Positions 25,877 to 34,701 of a DNA stretch of 64,000 bases are shown here, piece after piece. Under the pieces are notes generated by a model, which was not told the DNA's origin, searched no databases, and saw only the letters and a program-made list of their open reading frames with translations. How positions within the stretch are numbered: position 1 is the stretch's first letter; each line of letters starts with the position of its first letter. Where the stretch lies: positions 124,001 to 188,000 of the forward strand of contig CANMJA010000001.1 in NCBI GenBank assembly GCA_947498055.1, in the 5' to 3' direction. The position numbers and the translations under genes were made by a program. This stretch comes from an uncultured Tenacibaculum sp. (GTDB taxonomy: Bacteria > Bacteroidota > Bacteroidia > Flavobacteriales > Flavobacteriaceae).

Positions 25877-27553
25877 ATGGAATATAATAGAAGAAAATTC
25901 ATTTCCTTTTTAGGTAAAGCTAGTTTAGGAGCCATAATAGCTCCTCCTTTTCTAATTAGTTGTGGAAATAACACTACTCCAACAACTTTAAAGGGCGATT
26001 CTAAAGAAAATCTTGAAAGGTTGAAAAAAGTAATACTGGAAAGTTTACCTCCTTCCGATAAAGATGATTTACTACTTACCAAAGGATTGGATTATCATAC
26101 CATCATAAAATGGGGAGATAAAATTAGTAATGAAGATACTTTTGGATATAATAATGATTTCACATGTTTTCTCCCCTTCCATGAGAAGAACCCAAAGGAT
26201 GGGCTACTTTGGGTAAATCATGAATATATAAACCCTCTTTTTGTTTCTAATTTTGATTTTAAAAAACATGAGAATCCTTTTCAGCATCGTACAATTGAAC
26301 AAGTAGATAAAGAAATGTATAATGTTGGAGGAACTATTGTTCGCATTAAAGAAGAAAATGGCAAATGGAAAATTGTAGAGAATGATTCGCATAATAGACG
26401 GATAACAGCTAAAACCCAAATACCATTAAATTGGGATACTCCAATAAAGGAAAAATCTACAGTAATAGGTACGAATAGTAATTGCTCAGGAGGAATCACT
26501 CCTTGGAATACTTTTCTTACTTGTGAAGAAAACTATGATGGTTTTTTTGGAGAAACAGAGTATGATAAAAATAATATCGCCACACACAGACCAAGTAAAT
26601 ATGGCTGGGAGAAATTCTATCAATACCCACCAGAACATTATGGTTGGGTTGTAGAAATTAATCCGAAAGACGGAAATGCTCAAAAACATGTTGCCCTTGG
26701 AAGATTTGCTCATGAGTGTTGCACCCTATATGAACTAGCAGATAAACGAGTTGTAGCTTACACTGGTGATGATAGTAATAGTGAACACTTATATAAATTC
26801 ATTTCATCAAAACCTAGCTCTTTAAAAGAAGGTACACTTTATGTAGCGGATACTATTAATGGAAAATGGCTTCCTTTAGATTGGGAAAATCAACCCATTT
26901 TAAAAGCTACATTTAAAAATCAAACGGAAGTGTTAATTAGAACAAGAGAAGCTGCAAAATTATTAGGAGCTACAGAATTAAATCGTCCAGAAGATATAGA
27001 AATAGATCCTATTACTGGAAATATCTTTATTTCGTTAACAAATAATAAAGACAAAAATGATTTTCATGGTTCCATTTTAAAAATTGAAGAAAAAAATGGT
27101 GCTTTTGATGCATTAACATTTAAGGCTTCCACCTATATTGCTGGTGGTGAAAAAAATGGTTTTTCTTGTCCCGATAATTTGGCTTTCGATTTATCAGGAA
27201 ATCTTTGGATTACCTCAGACATGTCTGGAAACGCCATGAATAGAGAAGATAAACCATACATATCTTTTAAAAACAACAGTTTATTTGTAATTCAAAGATA
27301 TGGAAAAGATGCTGGAAAAGTGATTCGAGTAGCATCAGCACCAAAAGATGCTGAGCTTACTGGCCCTTGGTTTTCTCCTGATGGAAAAACATTGTTCTTA
27401 AGTGTGCAACATCCAGGAGAACAAACTAAAGACAAAAATAACCCTACCAGTAAATGGCCTTTTGATGAAGATAACATTCCAAAGCCAGCGGTTGTTGCAA
27501 TTACAGGTGATTTAATTGAAAAAATGAATTTATTAAACCAAATAGAAGTTTAG
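25877..27553 (+). CDS. phoX: PhoX-type alkaline phosphatase (DUF839), Tat-exported lipoprotein
   Basis: 558 residues from the ATG at 25877; a TTG nine bases earlier is possible but not needed. The N-terminus NRRKFISFLGK (Arg5-Arg6) is a Tat signal and LISCGN (Cys29) a lipobox. The body is a DUF839 beta-propeller with LPFHEKNPKDGLLWVNHEY, NCSGGITPWNTFLTCEEN, RFAHECCTLYELADKRVVAYTGDDS, RPEDIEIDPITGNIF and TGPWFSPDGKTLF, including the Cys/Glu and Asp metal sites typical of PhoX. PhoX uses Fe and Ca instead of the Zn of PhoA, which fits a zinc-sparing cluster. Predicted location is the periplasm or outer surface. Substrate is probably phosphomonoesters; other DUF839 roles cannot be excluded. Confidence 0.85.
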   Translation: MEYNRRKFISFLGKASLGAIIAPPFLISCGNNTTPTTLKGDSKENLERLKKVILESLPPSDKDDLLLTKGLDYHTIIKWGDKISNEDTFGYNNDFTCFLPFHEKNPKDGLLWVNHEYINPLFVSNFDFKKHENPFQHRTIEQVDKEMYNVGGTIVRIKEENGKWKIVENDSHNRRITAKTQIPLNWDTPIKEKSTVIGTNSNCSGGITPWNTFLTCEENYDGFFGETEYDKNNIATHRPSKYGWEKFYQYPPEHYGWVVEINPKDGNAQKHVALGRFAHECCTLYELADKRVVAYTGDDSNSEHLYKFISSKPSSLKEGTLYVADTINGKWLPLDWENQPILKATFKNQTEVLIRTREAAKLLGATELNRPEDIEIDPITGNIFISLTNNKDKNDFHGSILKIEEKNGAFDALTFKASTYIAGGEKNGFSCPDNLAFDLSGNLWITSDMSGNAMNREDKPYISFKNNSLFVIQRYGKDAGKVIRVASAPKDAELTGPWFSPDGKTLFLSVQHPGEQTKDKNNPTSKWPFDEDNIPKPAVVAITGDLIEKMNLLNQIEV

Positions 27554-27654
27554 TTTATAAAAATTAGTAATTAAGTTATTTATACAATACATTTTCTTTT
27601 ATCAAATATGAAATTACAGGGAAGATAGAATTGATTATTATCATATAAAATAAT

Positions 27655-28554
27655 ATGGAAGCTATAATTACTATTGTCGGTTTTTTAGGAGCTGGAAAAA
27701 CAACTCTCTTAAAATATTTATTAAACAACTATATTGAAAAGGGTTGGGATCCTTTTGTCATATTAAATGACTATGAAAATGCGGGTATTGATGCGCAACA
27801 ACTTACCAATAAAGTTGATTTAAAATCTATTAAAGCTCTTAGTGGTAGTTGTATCTGCTGTAGTGGTATTGTAGAATTAAGAAATACCGTTAACCGAATT
27901 CCTGAACGAACAAACGGAATTACTCTTATTGAAGCCAATGGAACTTCGGATGCGTGTTCTTTAATGGAATTCTTAGGTGTTGGATTAGATGATCGCTTTT
28001 TACCTCCTATACAGATATCTGTTGTAGATGTTAAAAATTGGCAAAAACGTGAAGAATATAATGACCTAGAATCAAATCAAATTCAAGTATCTTCTTTAAT
28101 TATTCTTACACACACTAAAAAAACTCATGAAAACAGACAAAAATTGGTTGTAAAAGAACTAAAAACTCTAAATCCTTTTGCTCAAATTTTAACAATGGAT
28201 GCTATAGATATATCATTTCTACCTCAACTTTTACCTTCTAAAAATAATGCCCAAAAACTAGATCATCAAAAAGCACATTGGGCTTCTTGTTCTACAGACT
28301 TACCCATTTTACCTAACATAAAATGCATTCATAAGATTTGCAATATGTTACCTAAAAGCATCCTTAGAGTAAAAGACTGTACAAAAATCAAACAAGAAAA
28401 AGAATACACCTATTTTGAACGTACACCAGATGGTGAAATACATATTAGACCGTTTAATGGAACTCCTATAACTGGCTCTAAACTTTTAACTATAGGACCC
28501 GGTAGTGAACCTTATATTTTAAAAAAAGCAATTAAATCAAGTATTGATATCTAA
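27655..28554 (+). CDS. Divergent COG0523 (G3E) GTPase, zinc-cluster type
   Basis: 299 residues. Walker [10 protein letters not shown] (residues 9-17) and the metal-binding signature SGSCICCSG (Cys66, Cys68, Cys69) place it in the COG0523 family. Two GTPase motifs are altered: the Walker B / switch region reads IEANGTSD instead of the usual IExSGxxxP, and the base-recognition NKxD is replaced by THTK (ILTHTKKTH). The C-terminal CobW_C-like part is short. It lies 14 bp upstream of a canonical COG0523 gene, forming a tandem pair. It is a probable metallochaperone under zinc limitation; the nucleotide specificity may differ. Confidence 0.85.
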   Translation: MEAIITIVGFLGAGKTTLLKYLLNNYIEKGWDPFVILNDYENAGIDAQQLTNKVDLKSIKALSGSCICCSGIVELRNTVNRIPERTNGITLIEANGTSDACSLMEFLGVGLDDRFLPPIQISVVDVKNWQKREEYNDLESNQIQVSSLIILTHTKKTHENRQKLVVKELKTLNPFAQILTMDAIDISFLPQLLPSKNNAQKLDHQKAHWASCSTDLPILPNIKCIHKICNMLPKSILRVKDCTKIKQEKEYTYFERTPDGEIHIRPFNGTPITGSKLLTIGPGSEPYILKKAIKSSIDI

Positions 28555-28567
28555 AATTATTAAATAA

Positions 28568-29767
28568 ATGAAAAAATTACCTGTAACTGTATTGAGTGGT
28601 TTTTTAGGAGCTGGAAAAACCACCTTATTAAACCACGTATTGCACAATAAAAAAGGTTTAAAAGTAGCAGTGATTGTTAATGATATGAGCGAAGTTAATA
28701 TTGATGCTCAATTTATTGAAAATGAAAATACACTTTCTAGAACTGAAGAGAAATTAGTAGAAATGTCTAATGGTTGTATTTGTTGTACATTACGTGAAGA
28801 CCTAATGGTAGAAGTAGAAAAATTAGCCTCTCAAAATAAATTTGATTATTTATTAATTGAAAGCACAGGAATAAGCGAACCAATACCTGTAGCACAAACT
28901 TTTACTTTTGAAAGTGAAGACGGGAATATAGACTTAAGTCGTTTTAGTTATATAGATACTATGGTAACTGTAGTAGATGCCTTTAATTTCTTAAAAGATT
29001 TTTCGAGTGCAGATTATTTAGCCACAAGAGAATTAACCAATATAGAAGGAGACGATAGAACTATTGTTAATTTATTAACCGATCAAATTGAGTTTGCTAA
29101 TGTAATTATTATCAATAAAATAGATTTGGTTTCTGAAGATCAATTAGAAACACTTCGTGCCATTATTCAGAAATTAAATCCAGAAGCGAGTATTATTACT
29201 ACAGAAAATTCAAAAGTTGTACTAGAAAGTGTCTTAAATACAAATTTATTTGATTACGAAAAAGCCGAAGCTTCTGCTGGGTGGATACAAGAGCTAGAAA
29301 ATGAGCATGTGCCAGAAACCGAAGAGTATGGAATAGGTTCTTTTGTTTTTAGAAGTAAAAAACCATTTCACCCAGAACGTTTTTTAACATATTTAAATCA
29401 AGATTTTCCTCAAAACATTATTCGAAGTAAAGGATTATTTTGGTTAGCGTCTAGGTCTGACCAAGCATTATTATGGAGTTCTGCGGGCAGTTCTTGTAAA
29501 GCAGACAGTGATGGGGTTTGGTGGGCATCGATGCCTTTTGCAGAACGAATTAACCATGCTTCCTTTTCTGAAAACAAAGAGCAAATTGAATCTGATTGGG
29601 ATGCCGTATTTGGTGACAGAAAAATAGAATTAGTTTTTATTGGACAACATTTAAGCAAAGAAAAAATGATGACGGATTTAGAAAACTGTCTGCTTACAGG
29701 TAAAGAAATGCAAACATGGAAAAAACAATTATTTCCCAAACATGATGTTTGGCCAATAGCTAAATAA
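28568..29767 (+). CDS. Zinc-regulated COG0523 GTPase (ZigA/ZNG1-like)
   Basis: 399 residues, full length for the zinc-responsive subgroup. Walker [10 protein letters not shown] at 11-19, the signature NGCICC (Cys70, Cys72, Cys73), [16 protein letters not shown], and intact INKID. The long C-terminal CobW_C domain contains [23 protein letters not shown] and [15 protein letters not shown], both characteristic of the ZigA-like GTPases induced by zinc starvation. It is thought to deliver zinc to client enzymes using GTP. It follows the divergent paralogue by 13 bp and precedes the ABC transporter genes. Confidence 0.9.
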   Translation: MKKLPVTVLSGFLGAGKTTLLNHVLHNKKGLKVAVIVNDMSEVNIDAQFIENENTLSRTEEKLVEMSNGCICCTLREDLMVEVEKLASQNKFDYLLIESTGISEPIPVAQTFTFESEDGNIDLSRFSYIDTMVTVVDAFNFLKDFSSADYLATRELTNIEGDDRTIVNLLTDQIEFANVIIINKIDLVSEDQLETLRAIIQKLNPEASIITTENSKVVLESVLNTNLFDYEKAEASAGWIQELENEHVPETEEYGIGSFVFRSKKPFHPERFLTYLNQDFPQNIIRSKGLFWLASRSDQALLWSSAGSSCKADSDGVWWASMPFAERINHASFSENKEQIESDWDAVFGDRKIELVFIGQHLSKEKMMTDLENCLLTGKEMQTWKKQLFPKHDVWPIAK

Positions 29768-29832
29768 TACGATTTACGATAAAAATTTTCGCATATGTCA
29801 TTGGTATAATAAAACATCTATGCAAATTTAAC

Positions 29833-30462
29833 ATGATACAAACCGATAATCTTACTTTTCAATATAAAAAAGAAGAGCATATTTTCAACTTTCCTAATTT
29901 TACCCTAAAAAAGAAAGAAAACTTACTCATTTTAGGAAAATCGGGAGCTGGTAAAACAACGCTTTTACATCTTTTAGCTGGACTATTAAAACCTATTAGT
30001 GGAAAAGTAATTATCAATACTGTTGACTTAAATTCAATACATAATAATCATTTAGATCAATTTAGAGGTAAAAATATTGGATTCGTATTTCAAAAAAATC
30101 ATGCTATCCAATCTTTAAATCTTATTGAAAATTTACAAGCACGTCTTTTTTTTAGTAAAAAAACGATTGAAAAAACTGTAATTGATTCCCTTTTAAAAGA
30201 ATTAAACTTAAACAATTACAAGAATAGTAAAATAAATACACTTAGTGTAGGGCAGCTACAACGATTAAACATTGCACTTTCAGTAATACACAAACCGCAA
30301 GTTATTTTAGCAGACGAACCTACCTCTAGCTTAGATGATGATAATTGTAAAATTGTTATTAAGCTACTTAAAAAGCAGGCAGCACAAACCAATGCAAATT
30401 TAATAGTTGTTACACACGACCAAAGAATTAAATCTTTTTTTCAAAATTCAATTACATTATGA
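29833..30462 (+). CDS. ABC transporter ATP-binding protein (LolD/MacB type), zinc-cluster
   Basis: 209 residues. Walker A GKSGAGKTT (35-43), a Q-loop in FVFQKNHAIQSLNLIENL, signature LSVGQLQR (near 138), Walker B VILADEPTSSLDDD and the switch His in VVTHDQR. The class is that of FtsX-like exporters. The stop overlaps the permease start (ATGA). Together with the next two genes it matches the order of PA4064-PA4065-PA4066 of Pseudomonas aeruginosa, which respond to zinc limitation. Probably powers movement of a periplasmic or outer-membrane component rather than direct import. Confidence 0.9.
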   Translation: MIQTDNLTFQYKKEEHIFNFPNFTLKKKENLLILGKSGAGKTTLLHLLAGLLKPISGKVIINTVDLNSIHNNHLDQFRGKNIGFVFQKNHAIQSLNLIENLQARLFFSKKTIEKTVIDSLLKELNLNNYKNSKINTLSVGQLQRLNIALSVIHKPQVILADEPTSSLDDDNCKIVIKLLKKQAAQTNANLIVVTHDQRIKSFFQNSITL

Positions 30463-31688
30463 ATATTTGGAAAATTAGTATTAAAAACATCAAATCTAAG
30501 CCTTTATATACTTTTCTAAGTGTCTTTGTATTATCATTAAGTATCACACTTCTTTTAGGTATCCAACAATTAAAATTCTCTTTTAAACACCAAATGGAAA
30601 CTAATTTAAGTGGTATCGATTTAGTAATTGGTGCAAAAGGTAGTCCTTTACAGTTGGTGCTAGCTTCTGTTTTACATTTAGACAATCCAACTGGTAATAT
30701 TTCATACGAAGACGCACAAGAAATAAGTAAAACCTCTATGATTAAATCTGCCATTCCTATTTCTTATGGCGATAATTATAAAAATTTTAGAATCATAGGA
30801 ACTACCCAAGACTTTTCAACTCTTTATAATGCTGAATTACAAAAAGGGCGTATTGTAAAAAACGTTATGGAAGTAATACTTGGTAATACCGTAGCAGAAA
30901 AATTACATCTTACAATAGGAGACACTTTTTTAAGCTCTCATGGTTTGGTAGAAAATAATATTGAGGTGCATGCTACCCCTTTTAAAATAGTTGGTATATT
31001 AAAACCTACTCTAAAAATAATAGATCGTTTAATAATTACCAACCTAGAAAGTATATGGAATGTGCATCATCATGAAAGCGATACAAATCATGAAGAAAAA
31101 AAACCTCATGATACAAAAGAGTACCATCATGAAAAAAGTGAAGAAGAAATTACTTCTCTATTAATTACCTTTAAAAATCCTGCTGGTTTTTTAACGCTTC
31201 CAAGAAAAATAAATAAACAGACTAATATGCAAGCAGCATTACCAAAATATGAATTAGATAAGTTATACGAGTATACTGGTGCTGGTTTTAAAACAATTTC
31301 TTGGATCGCTTATTTAATTCTTTTAATTTCTGGTATAACCATTTTTACAAGTCTTTATAAAATGGTAAAAGATCGTGCCTTCGATTTAGCTCTCTTGCGC
31401 ACTTACGGAGCTAGTAATTTTCAACTAGCAAAAATAGTTATCTATGAAAGTTTAATTGTTGTATTATTCGCCTATATACTAGGCTTTATTTTAGTAAAAA
31501 TAGGGTTCTATTTTGTTCTCAAAATAATAGAGCCTAATTATCAGCAAATAGTACTTCAAAAAACACCTTTTCAAGAAGTATTACATACTGGAGCTTTCGT
31601 GTTAAGTATCGTTATTATATCTAGTTTACTAGCTATATACCCAATTATAAAAATGCATATTTCTACTATTTTAAGTAATGAAAAATAA
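30459..31688 (+). CDS. FtsX/MacB-type permease with His-rich periplasmic loop
   Basis: 409 residues: an N-terminal TM helix (about 15-38), a large MacB-like periplasmic domain, and three C-terminal TM helices (around 280-300, 325-350, 375-400) as in the FtsX family. The periplasmic domain contains a His/Glu-rich run (about residues 200-230; VHHHESDTNHEE, then KEYHHEK), suggesting metal binding, likely zinc. It is fused by overlap to the ATPase gene upstream and overlaps the next gene by 11 bases. Expected to form a homodimer with two ATPase subunits in the inner membrane. Confidence 0.88.
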   Translation: MNIWKISIKNIKSKPLYTFLSVFVLSLSITLLLGIQQLKFSFKHQMETNLSGIDLVIGAKGSPLQLVLASVLHLDNPTGNISYEDAQEISKTSMIKSAIPISYGDNYKNFRIIGTTQDFSTLYNAELQKGRIVKNVMEVILGNTVAEKLHLTIGDTFLSSHGLVENNIEVHATPFKIVGILKPTLKIIDRLIITNLESIWNVHHHESDTNHEEKKPHDTKEYHHEKSEEEITSLLITFKNPAGFLTLPRKINKQTNMQAALPKYELDKLYEYTGAGFKTISWIAYLILLISGITIFTSLYKMVKDRAFDLALLRTYGASNFQLAKIVIYESLIVVLFAYILGFILVKIGFYFVLKIIEPNYQQIVLQKTPFQEVLHTGAFVLSIVIISSLLAIYPIIKMHISTILSNEK

Positions 31689-32121
31689 AATCATATTTAC
31701 GTTTATTCTTCTATCTTATTCTTTCTGTTTTAGTCAACAAAAGATAACTTGGATAGATTTGTCTAAAGTAAAATTTACAGAAAAATATTTTCCAGATCAT
31801 GATGAGACTTTATTACATCCAAAATTCTCAGAATCTGTTAAAGCTTTAGACGGAAAACAAATAACTATTACAGCTTATTTTTTAAACCTAGATCTTAAAG
31901 AAAAATACTATATTTTATCAAAAGGACCTATGTCTGCCTGCTATTTTTGTGGTATCGGAGGACCCGAAACTACTATAGAATTACAAACTACCTCCAAACA
32001 AAAATTTAAGACAGATCAAATAGTTACCGTAATTGGAACTCTCAAATTAAATGACTCGGATGTAGAGCACTTTAACTACATACTCACAAATTGTACGATT
32101 ATGTTAGTAAAAAGTAAATAG
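31678..32121 (+). CDS. Secreted small CxxC protein, DUF3299-like (zinc cluster)
   Basis: 147 residues with a signal peptide (MKNKIIFTFILLSYSFCFSQ). The mature protein is an OB-like beta domain with LDGKQITITAYFLNL, then the motif SACYFCGIGGPETTIEL (Cys88-x-x-Cys91). This matches the small DUF3299-type proteins coded next to the zinc-responsive FtsX transporter (PA4066-like). Location periplasmic. The ATG lies inside the 3' end of the permease gene. Role in metal binding or delivery is inferred from context; no direct function is known to me. Confidence 0.75.
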   Translation: MKNKIIFTFILLSYSFCFSQQKITWIDLSKVKFTEKYFPDHDETLLHPKFSESVKALDGKQITITAYFLNLDLKEKYYILSKGPMSACYFCGIGGPETTIELQTTSKQKFKTDQIVTVIGTLKLNDSDVEHFNYILTNCTIMLVKSK

Positions 32122-32642
32122 TTCTAAAGAAAAAGTCTTTAGTTTTCCGAAAGCCTTGTAATTATTACTAGTAGTTGCAACTGGATTTGTTTGGGTTATC
32201 TACACACTGTTCTATCTCACGATTTGGATTACATATCTCTCTTATCCTATTGTACAACTAATAAAAACCAGTCTGTTTTTTATTAATTGTACACGAAAAC
32301 TGCTGAGTTTTTCTAAACTCTCTCCTTACATGACTTTTACTAATAGTCAAGTTCAAATTGAGCTAGTAAATTATAGTTACATTTTTATGTTATAAAAAGT
32401 ATTCTACATTAAAAAAAACCTCATCATAGAAATTTATTATCAAATAATGAAATACTAAAAACTATTCTAAGGCACATTATGCCCTATTATTTTATAGGTA
32501 AAATTACTAGTTTTTACAAAACCCGTAATTACCCTAACTATTTTAAAATCTTCTAATTGCAAATTTGCAGTGTACTTAAAAACTAAAAAAGGCGGAACCT
32601 GAAAAGCCAATAATAAACAGAGTAAGGAGTAAAATTAAAATT
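32122..32642. other. 521-bp gene-free region between zinc cluster and peptide cassette
   Basis: No gene is supported. It contains a 10-bp palindrome AGTTGCAACT (32173-32182), a long AT-rich inverted repeat (32251-32293) and the leader of the small-peptide cassette, ending in AGTAAGGAGT ahead of the ATG at 32643. Long untranslated space before a toxin-like cassette may hold its control region. Confidence 0.55.
32251..32293 (+). terminator. Long inverted repeat, probable terminator of the zinc cluster
   Basis: The arms TGTACAACTAATAAAAACCAG-type and its complement (21 bases each, two mismatches, one-base loop) give a strong extended hairpin; the right arm carries a run of six T. It lies 130 bp past the last zinc-cluster stop. 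A terminator is the simplest reading; the 21-base arms ending in TGTACA could also be the ends of a tiny mobile element. Confidence 0.4.
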
Positions 32643-33005
32643 ATGTCAAACTTATCAAAAAAAGAATTAGCTGCATTAGATTTAATCATTGCACAATTAG
32701 AAGAACCTGCAAATGGAGAAAATTTACAATTTATTTCAAGCATTGTAAATGCAGTTAGTGATGTTGCTACAAGTGTAGCTGATGTTGCTACAAATGCTGC
32801 AACAAGTGTAGCCGATATAGCTACCGATGCTATTAGTAATGTTAGTGTTTCTGATGCAGTAAACTTTGCAACAAACGTTTGCCCTGCTGTTGCAATGGTA
32901 GCTGCATTAGCTTCTAGAGAAGCTGACTCTAGTTTATTAAAAACAACTGGTAATAAAGATGCTACTTTAAAAGAGTTAATTAAATTAAGAAAAAAACTTT
33001 CTTAA
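32643..33005 (+). CDS. Small Ala/Val/Ser-rich protein with single Cys; candidate peptide-toxin precursor
   Basis: 120 residues, no signal peptide. Three parts are visible: a charged amphipathic start (MSNLSKKELAALDLIIAQLE, residues 1-20) like a leader region; a repetitive Ala/Val/Thr/Ser tract (residues about 31-70, with SVADVAT and SVADIAT repeats); and a hydrophobic segment around Cys80 (FATNVCPAVAMVAALAS) before a basic tail. It is followed after 2 bases by SdpA-like, SdpB/HTTM-like and DCC genes. In Bacillus, SdpA and SdpB mature the killing peptide SdpC from a membrane segment. I infer that this is the precursor substrate. The sequence is unlike SdpC; novelty is possible. Confidence 0.7.
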   Translation: MSNLSKKELAALDLIIAQLEEPANGENLQFISSIVNAVSDVATSVADVATNAATSVADIATDAISNVSVSDAVNFATNVCPAVAMVAALASREADSSLLKTTGNKDATLKELIKLRKKLS

Positions 33006-33007
33006 GG

Positions 33008-33514
33008 ATGCTTATTGTTGTTATAACAATACTTGCCATATTTTATGTGGCAAGTATTCTCTACCAATTTAAAGGTTTACAAAAACGTATTAATAAGTTT
33101 GATAAGCTACACTTATTACCTAATTACTCGTTTTTTGCTCCAAACCCTCTAGTAAATGATTTTAGATTGGTATACAAGATAAATGAAGAAAATTTAGGAA
33201 ACTCATCTTGGGAAGAGCTAAATATGTACAAAAAATTTTCTTTTAAAAGAATTTTTTGGAATCCTTTTAAATATTACAATAAAGGAATGATTGACATTTG
33301 CCAGTATTTAACTAGAGAATTTCATGCTGTTAAAGATAAAGACAAGATGAAACTATCTTTAAACCACATAAATATTGTATTAACTATTTTTAGGTATTTA
33401 CAAAAAAAAGGAAAAAAAATAAGTGGTTTAAAGTTTGCCATTGTATCCTCTGAAGGATGTGAAGATTTAAAAATAAAAAAAGTGATCTACGACTCAAACT
33501 ATCAAATAATATAA
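33008..33514 (+). CDS. SdpA / DUF5819-like protein
   Basis: 168 residues. One N-terminal TM helix (about residues 2-19) and a soluble domain with the motif LLPNYSFFAPNP (residues about 36-47), which resembles the 'P-x-W-x-FF-x-P-P' signature of SdpA and DUF5819 proteins. In Bacillus subtilis SdpA is a membrane-associated factor required to mature SdpC. It begins 2 bases after the small-peptide gene and ends 3 bases before the HTTM-like gene. Assignment rests on motif and neighbours, so it is moderately confident. Confidence 0.65.
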   Translation: MLIVVITILAIFYVASILYQFKGLQKRINKFDKLHLLPNYSFFAPNPLVNDFRLVYKINEENLGNSSWEELNMYKKFSFKRIFWNPFKYYNKGMIDICQYLTREFHAVKDKDKMKLSLNHINIVLTIFRYLQKKGKKISGLKFAIVSSEGCEDLKIKKVIYDSNYQII

Positions 33515-33517
33515 ATT

Positions 33518-34300
33518 ATGGAAAATTTAAATTGGCTATCATTAGGCTATACATTTAGCTTAAGTATTGTATTATTATCTACTTTAATCTCTTCTTTGGA
33601 ATTGAGTTTTGTTCCTACTCATTATTTTAATTTTATTTATCCGAAAATTGATAAGGTACATAACAATAAGAGGAAATGGATTTTGATACATGTAATTCAA
33701 ATTGCTTGTACTTTATTATCTGCCATACTTTTTTTTACAGGGAAAATAATCGCTTTTAAAGTACTTTTTTTATCACTTACCCTTATTACTCTATTTTCTT
33801 ATATCAATAGAACCTCCAGTAAAGATGGAGCAGATCAACTAAGAATGATTACTTTACTAACCTTTAGCTTGTGTTTTTTATTAGATAATTCTATTGGGAA
33901 GTTAGTTACATTAGTTTTTTTGGGTCTTCAGGTTTTGCTTGGTTATACTACTTCAGGAATAGCTAAATTAACATCTCCTTATTGGAGAAAAGGTAATGTT
34001 CTTCACTTAATTTTTGGAACTTACTCTTATGGAGTTCCTAAAATATCTAACACCTTAAAAAAGCGCCCTAAATTAGAACGTTTATTATCTCATTCTGCTA
34101 TATTTATTATGTTAGCTGTACCTATTTCCTTTTTTATCCCTAATCCTATTGTATTATATATTGCTTTATTTAGTATTTTTTCTTTCCATTTTGCAACCGC
34201 TATAATAATGGGGTTAAATGATTTTTTATTTACATTTCCATTAGCTTATCCAGGAATTATTCTTCTTCATGAAATATTCCACAATTATATCAATTTATGA
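33518..34300 (+). CDS. SdpB/HTTM-like polytopic membrane protein
   Basis: 260 residues with about seven TM helices. The segment LGYTTSGIAKLTSPYWRKGNVLHLIFGT matches the HTTM (vitamin-K-dependent carboxylase-like membrane domain) pattern of 'Y-x-x-SGIxK-x-x-x-x-W-x-x-G', the same superfamily as SdpB. HTTM proteins can carry out carboxylation or related modification; SdpB is needed for SdpC maturation. The stop overlaps the DCC gene start (ATGA). Context with an SdpA-like and a DCC protein is characteristic. Catalytic function is not demonstrable here. Confidence 0.72.
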   Translation: MENLNWLSLGYTFSLSIVLLSTLISSLELSFVPTHYFNFIYPKIDKVHNNKRKWILIHVIQIACTLLSAILFFTGKIIAFKVLFLSLTLITLFSYINRTSSKDGADQLRMITLLTFSLCFLLDNSIGKLVTLVFLGLQVLLGYTTSGIAKLTSPYWRKGNVLHLIFGTYSYGVPKISNTLKKRPKLERLLSHSAIFIMLAVPISFFIPNPIVLYIALFSIFSFHFATAIIMGLNDFLFTFPLAYPGIILLHEIFHNYINL

Positions 34301-34701
34301 ATAATCAAATCGTGTTTTTTGACGGAGTTTGTGCCATGTGCAATAGTTTTGTTTTGTTTTTATTAGATAAAGATAAAAAAGGAGAGTTACAGTTTGTTTC
34401 ACTACAATCTAGTACTGCTAAAAACATACTACTGAAGCATCGAGTAAAAATAGATTCTAAGAACCTTTCTACAATATATTATGTAAGAAACGGAAAAATT
34501 TTAAATCGTTCGAATGCAATTTTATCTATCTTTTATGATTTAGGGTTTCCTTATAAAGCAATATATCTTTTTAAAATAATACCTTTATTTATTAGAAACT
34601 ATATTTATTGGCTAATTGCTAAAAACCGTTACTTATTCTTTAAAAACAATAGTAGTTGTAAATTATTATCCTTAGAACAGAAAAATAGAATTATAGACTA
34701 A
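34297..34701 (+). CDS. DCC-family thiol-disulfide oxidoreductase (YuxK-like, DUF393)
   Basis: 134 residues, typical for the family. The thioredoxin-like active site IVFFDGVCAMCNSF holds the DGxCxxC signature (Cys12, Cys15). Later motifs fit as well: LQFVSLQSSTAK, IYYVRNGKILNRSNAILSIF and FKIIPLFIRNYIYWLIAKNRY. DCC proteins are often paired with or fused to HTTM domains, as here. It may handle the single Cys80 of the small upstream protein (inference). Last gene of the cassette, overlapping the HTTM gene by four bases and followed by a terminator. Confidence 0.88.
   Translation: MNNQIVFFDGVCAMCNSFVLFLLDKDKKGELQFVSLQSSTAKNILLKHRVKIDSKNLSTIYYVRNGKILNRSNAILSIFYDLGFPYKAIYLFKIIPLFIRNYIYWLIAKNRYLFFKNNSSCKLLSLEQKNRIID

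Noticed and set aside
32251..32293. Inverted repeat as a miniature transposable element
   Set aside because: No target-site duplication or second copy seen; a terminator of the zinc cluster is simpler, though not proven.
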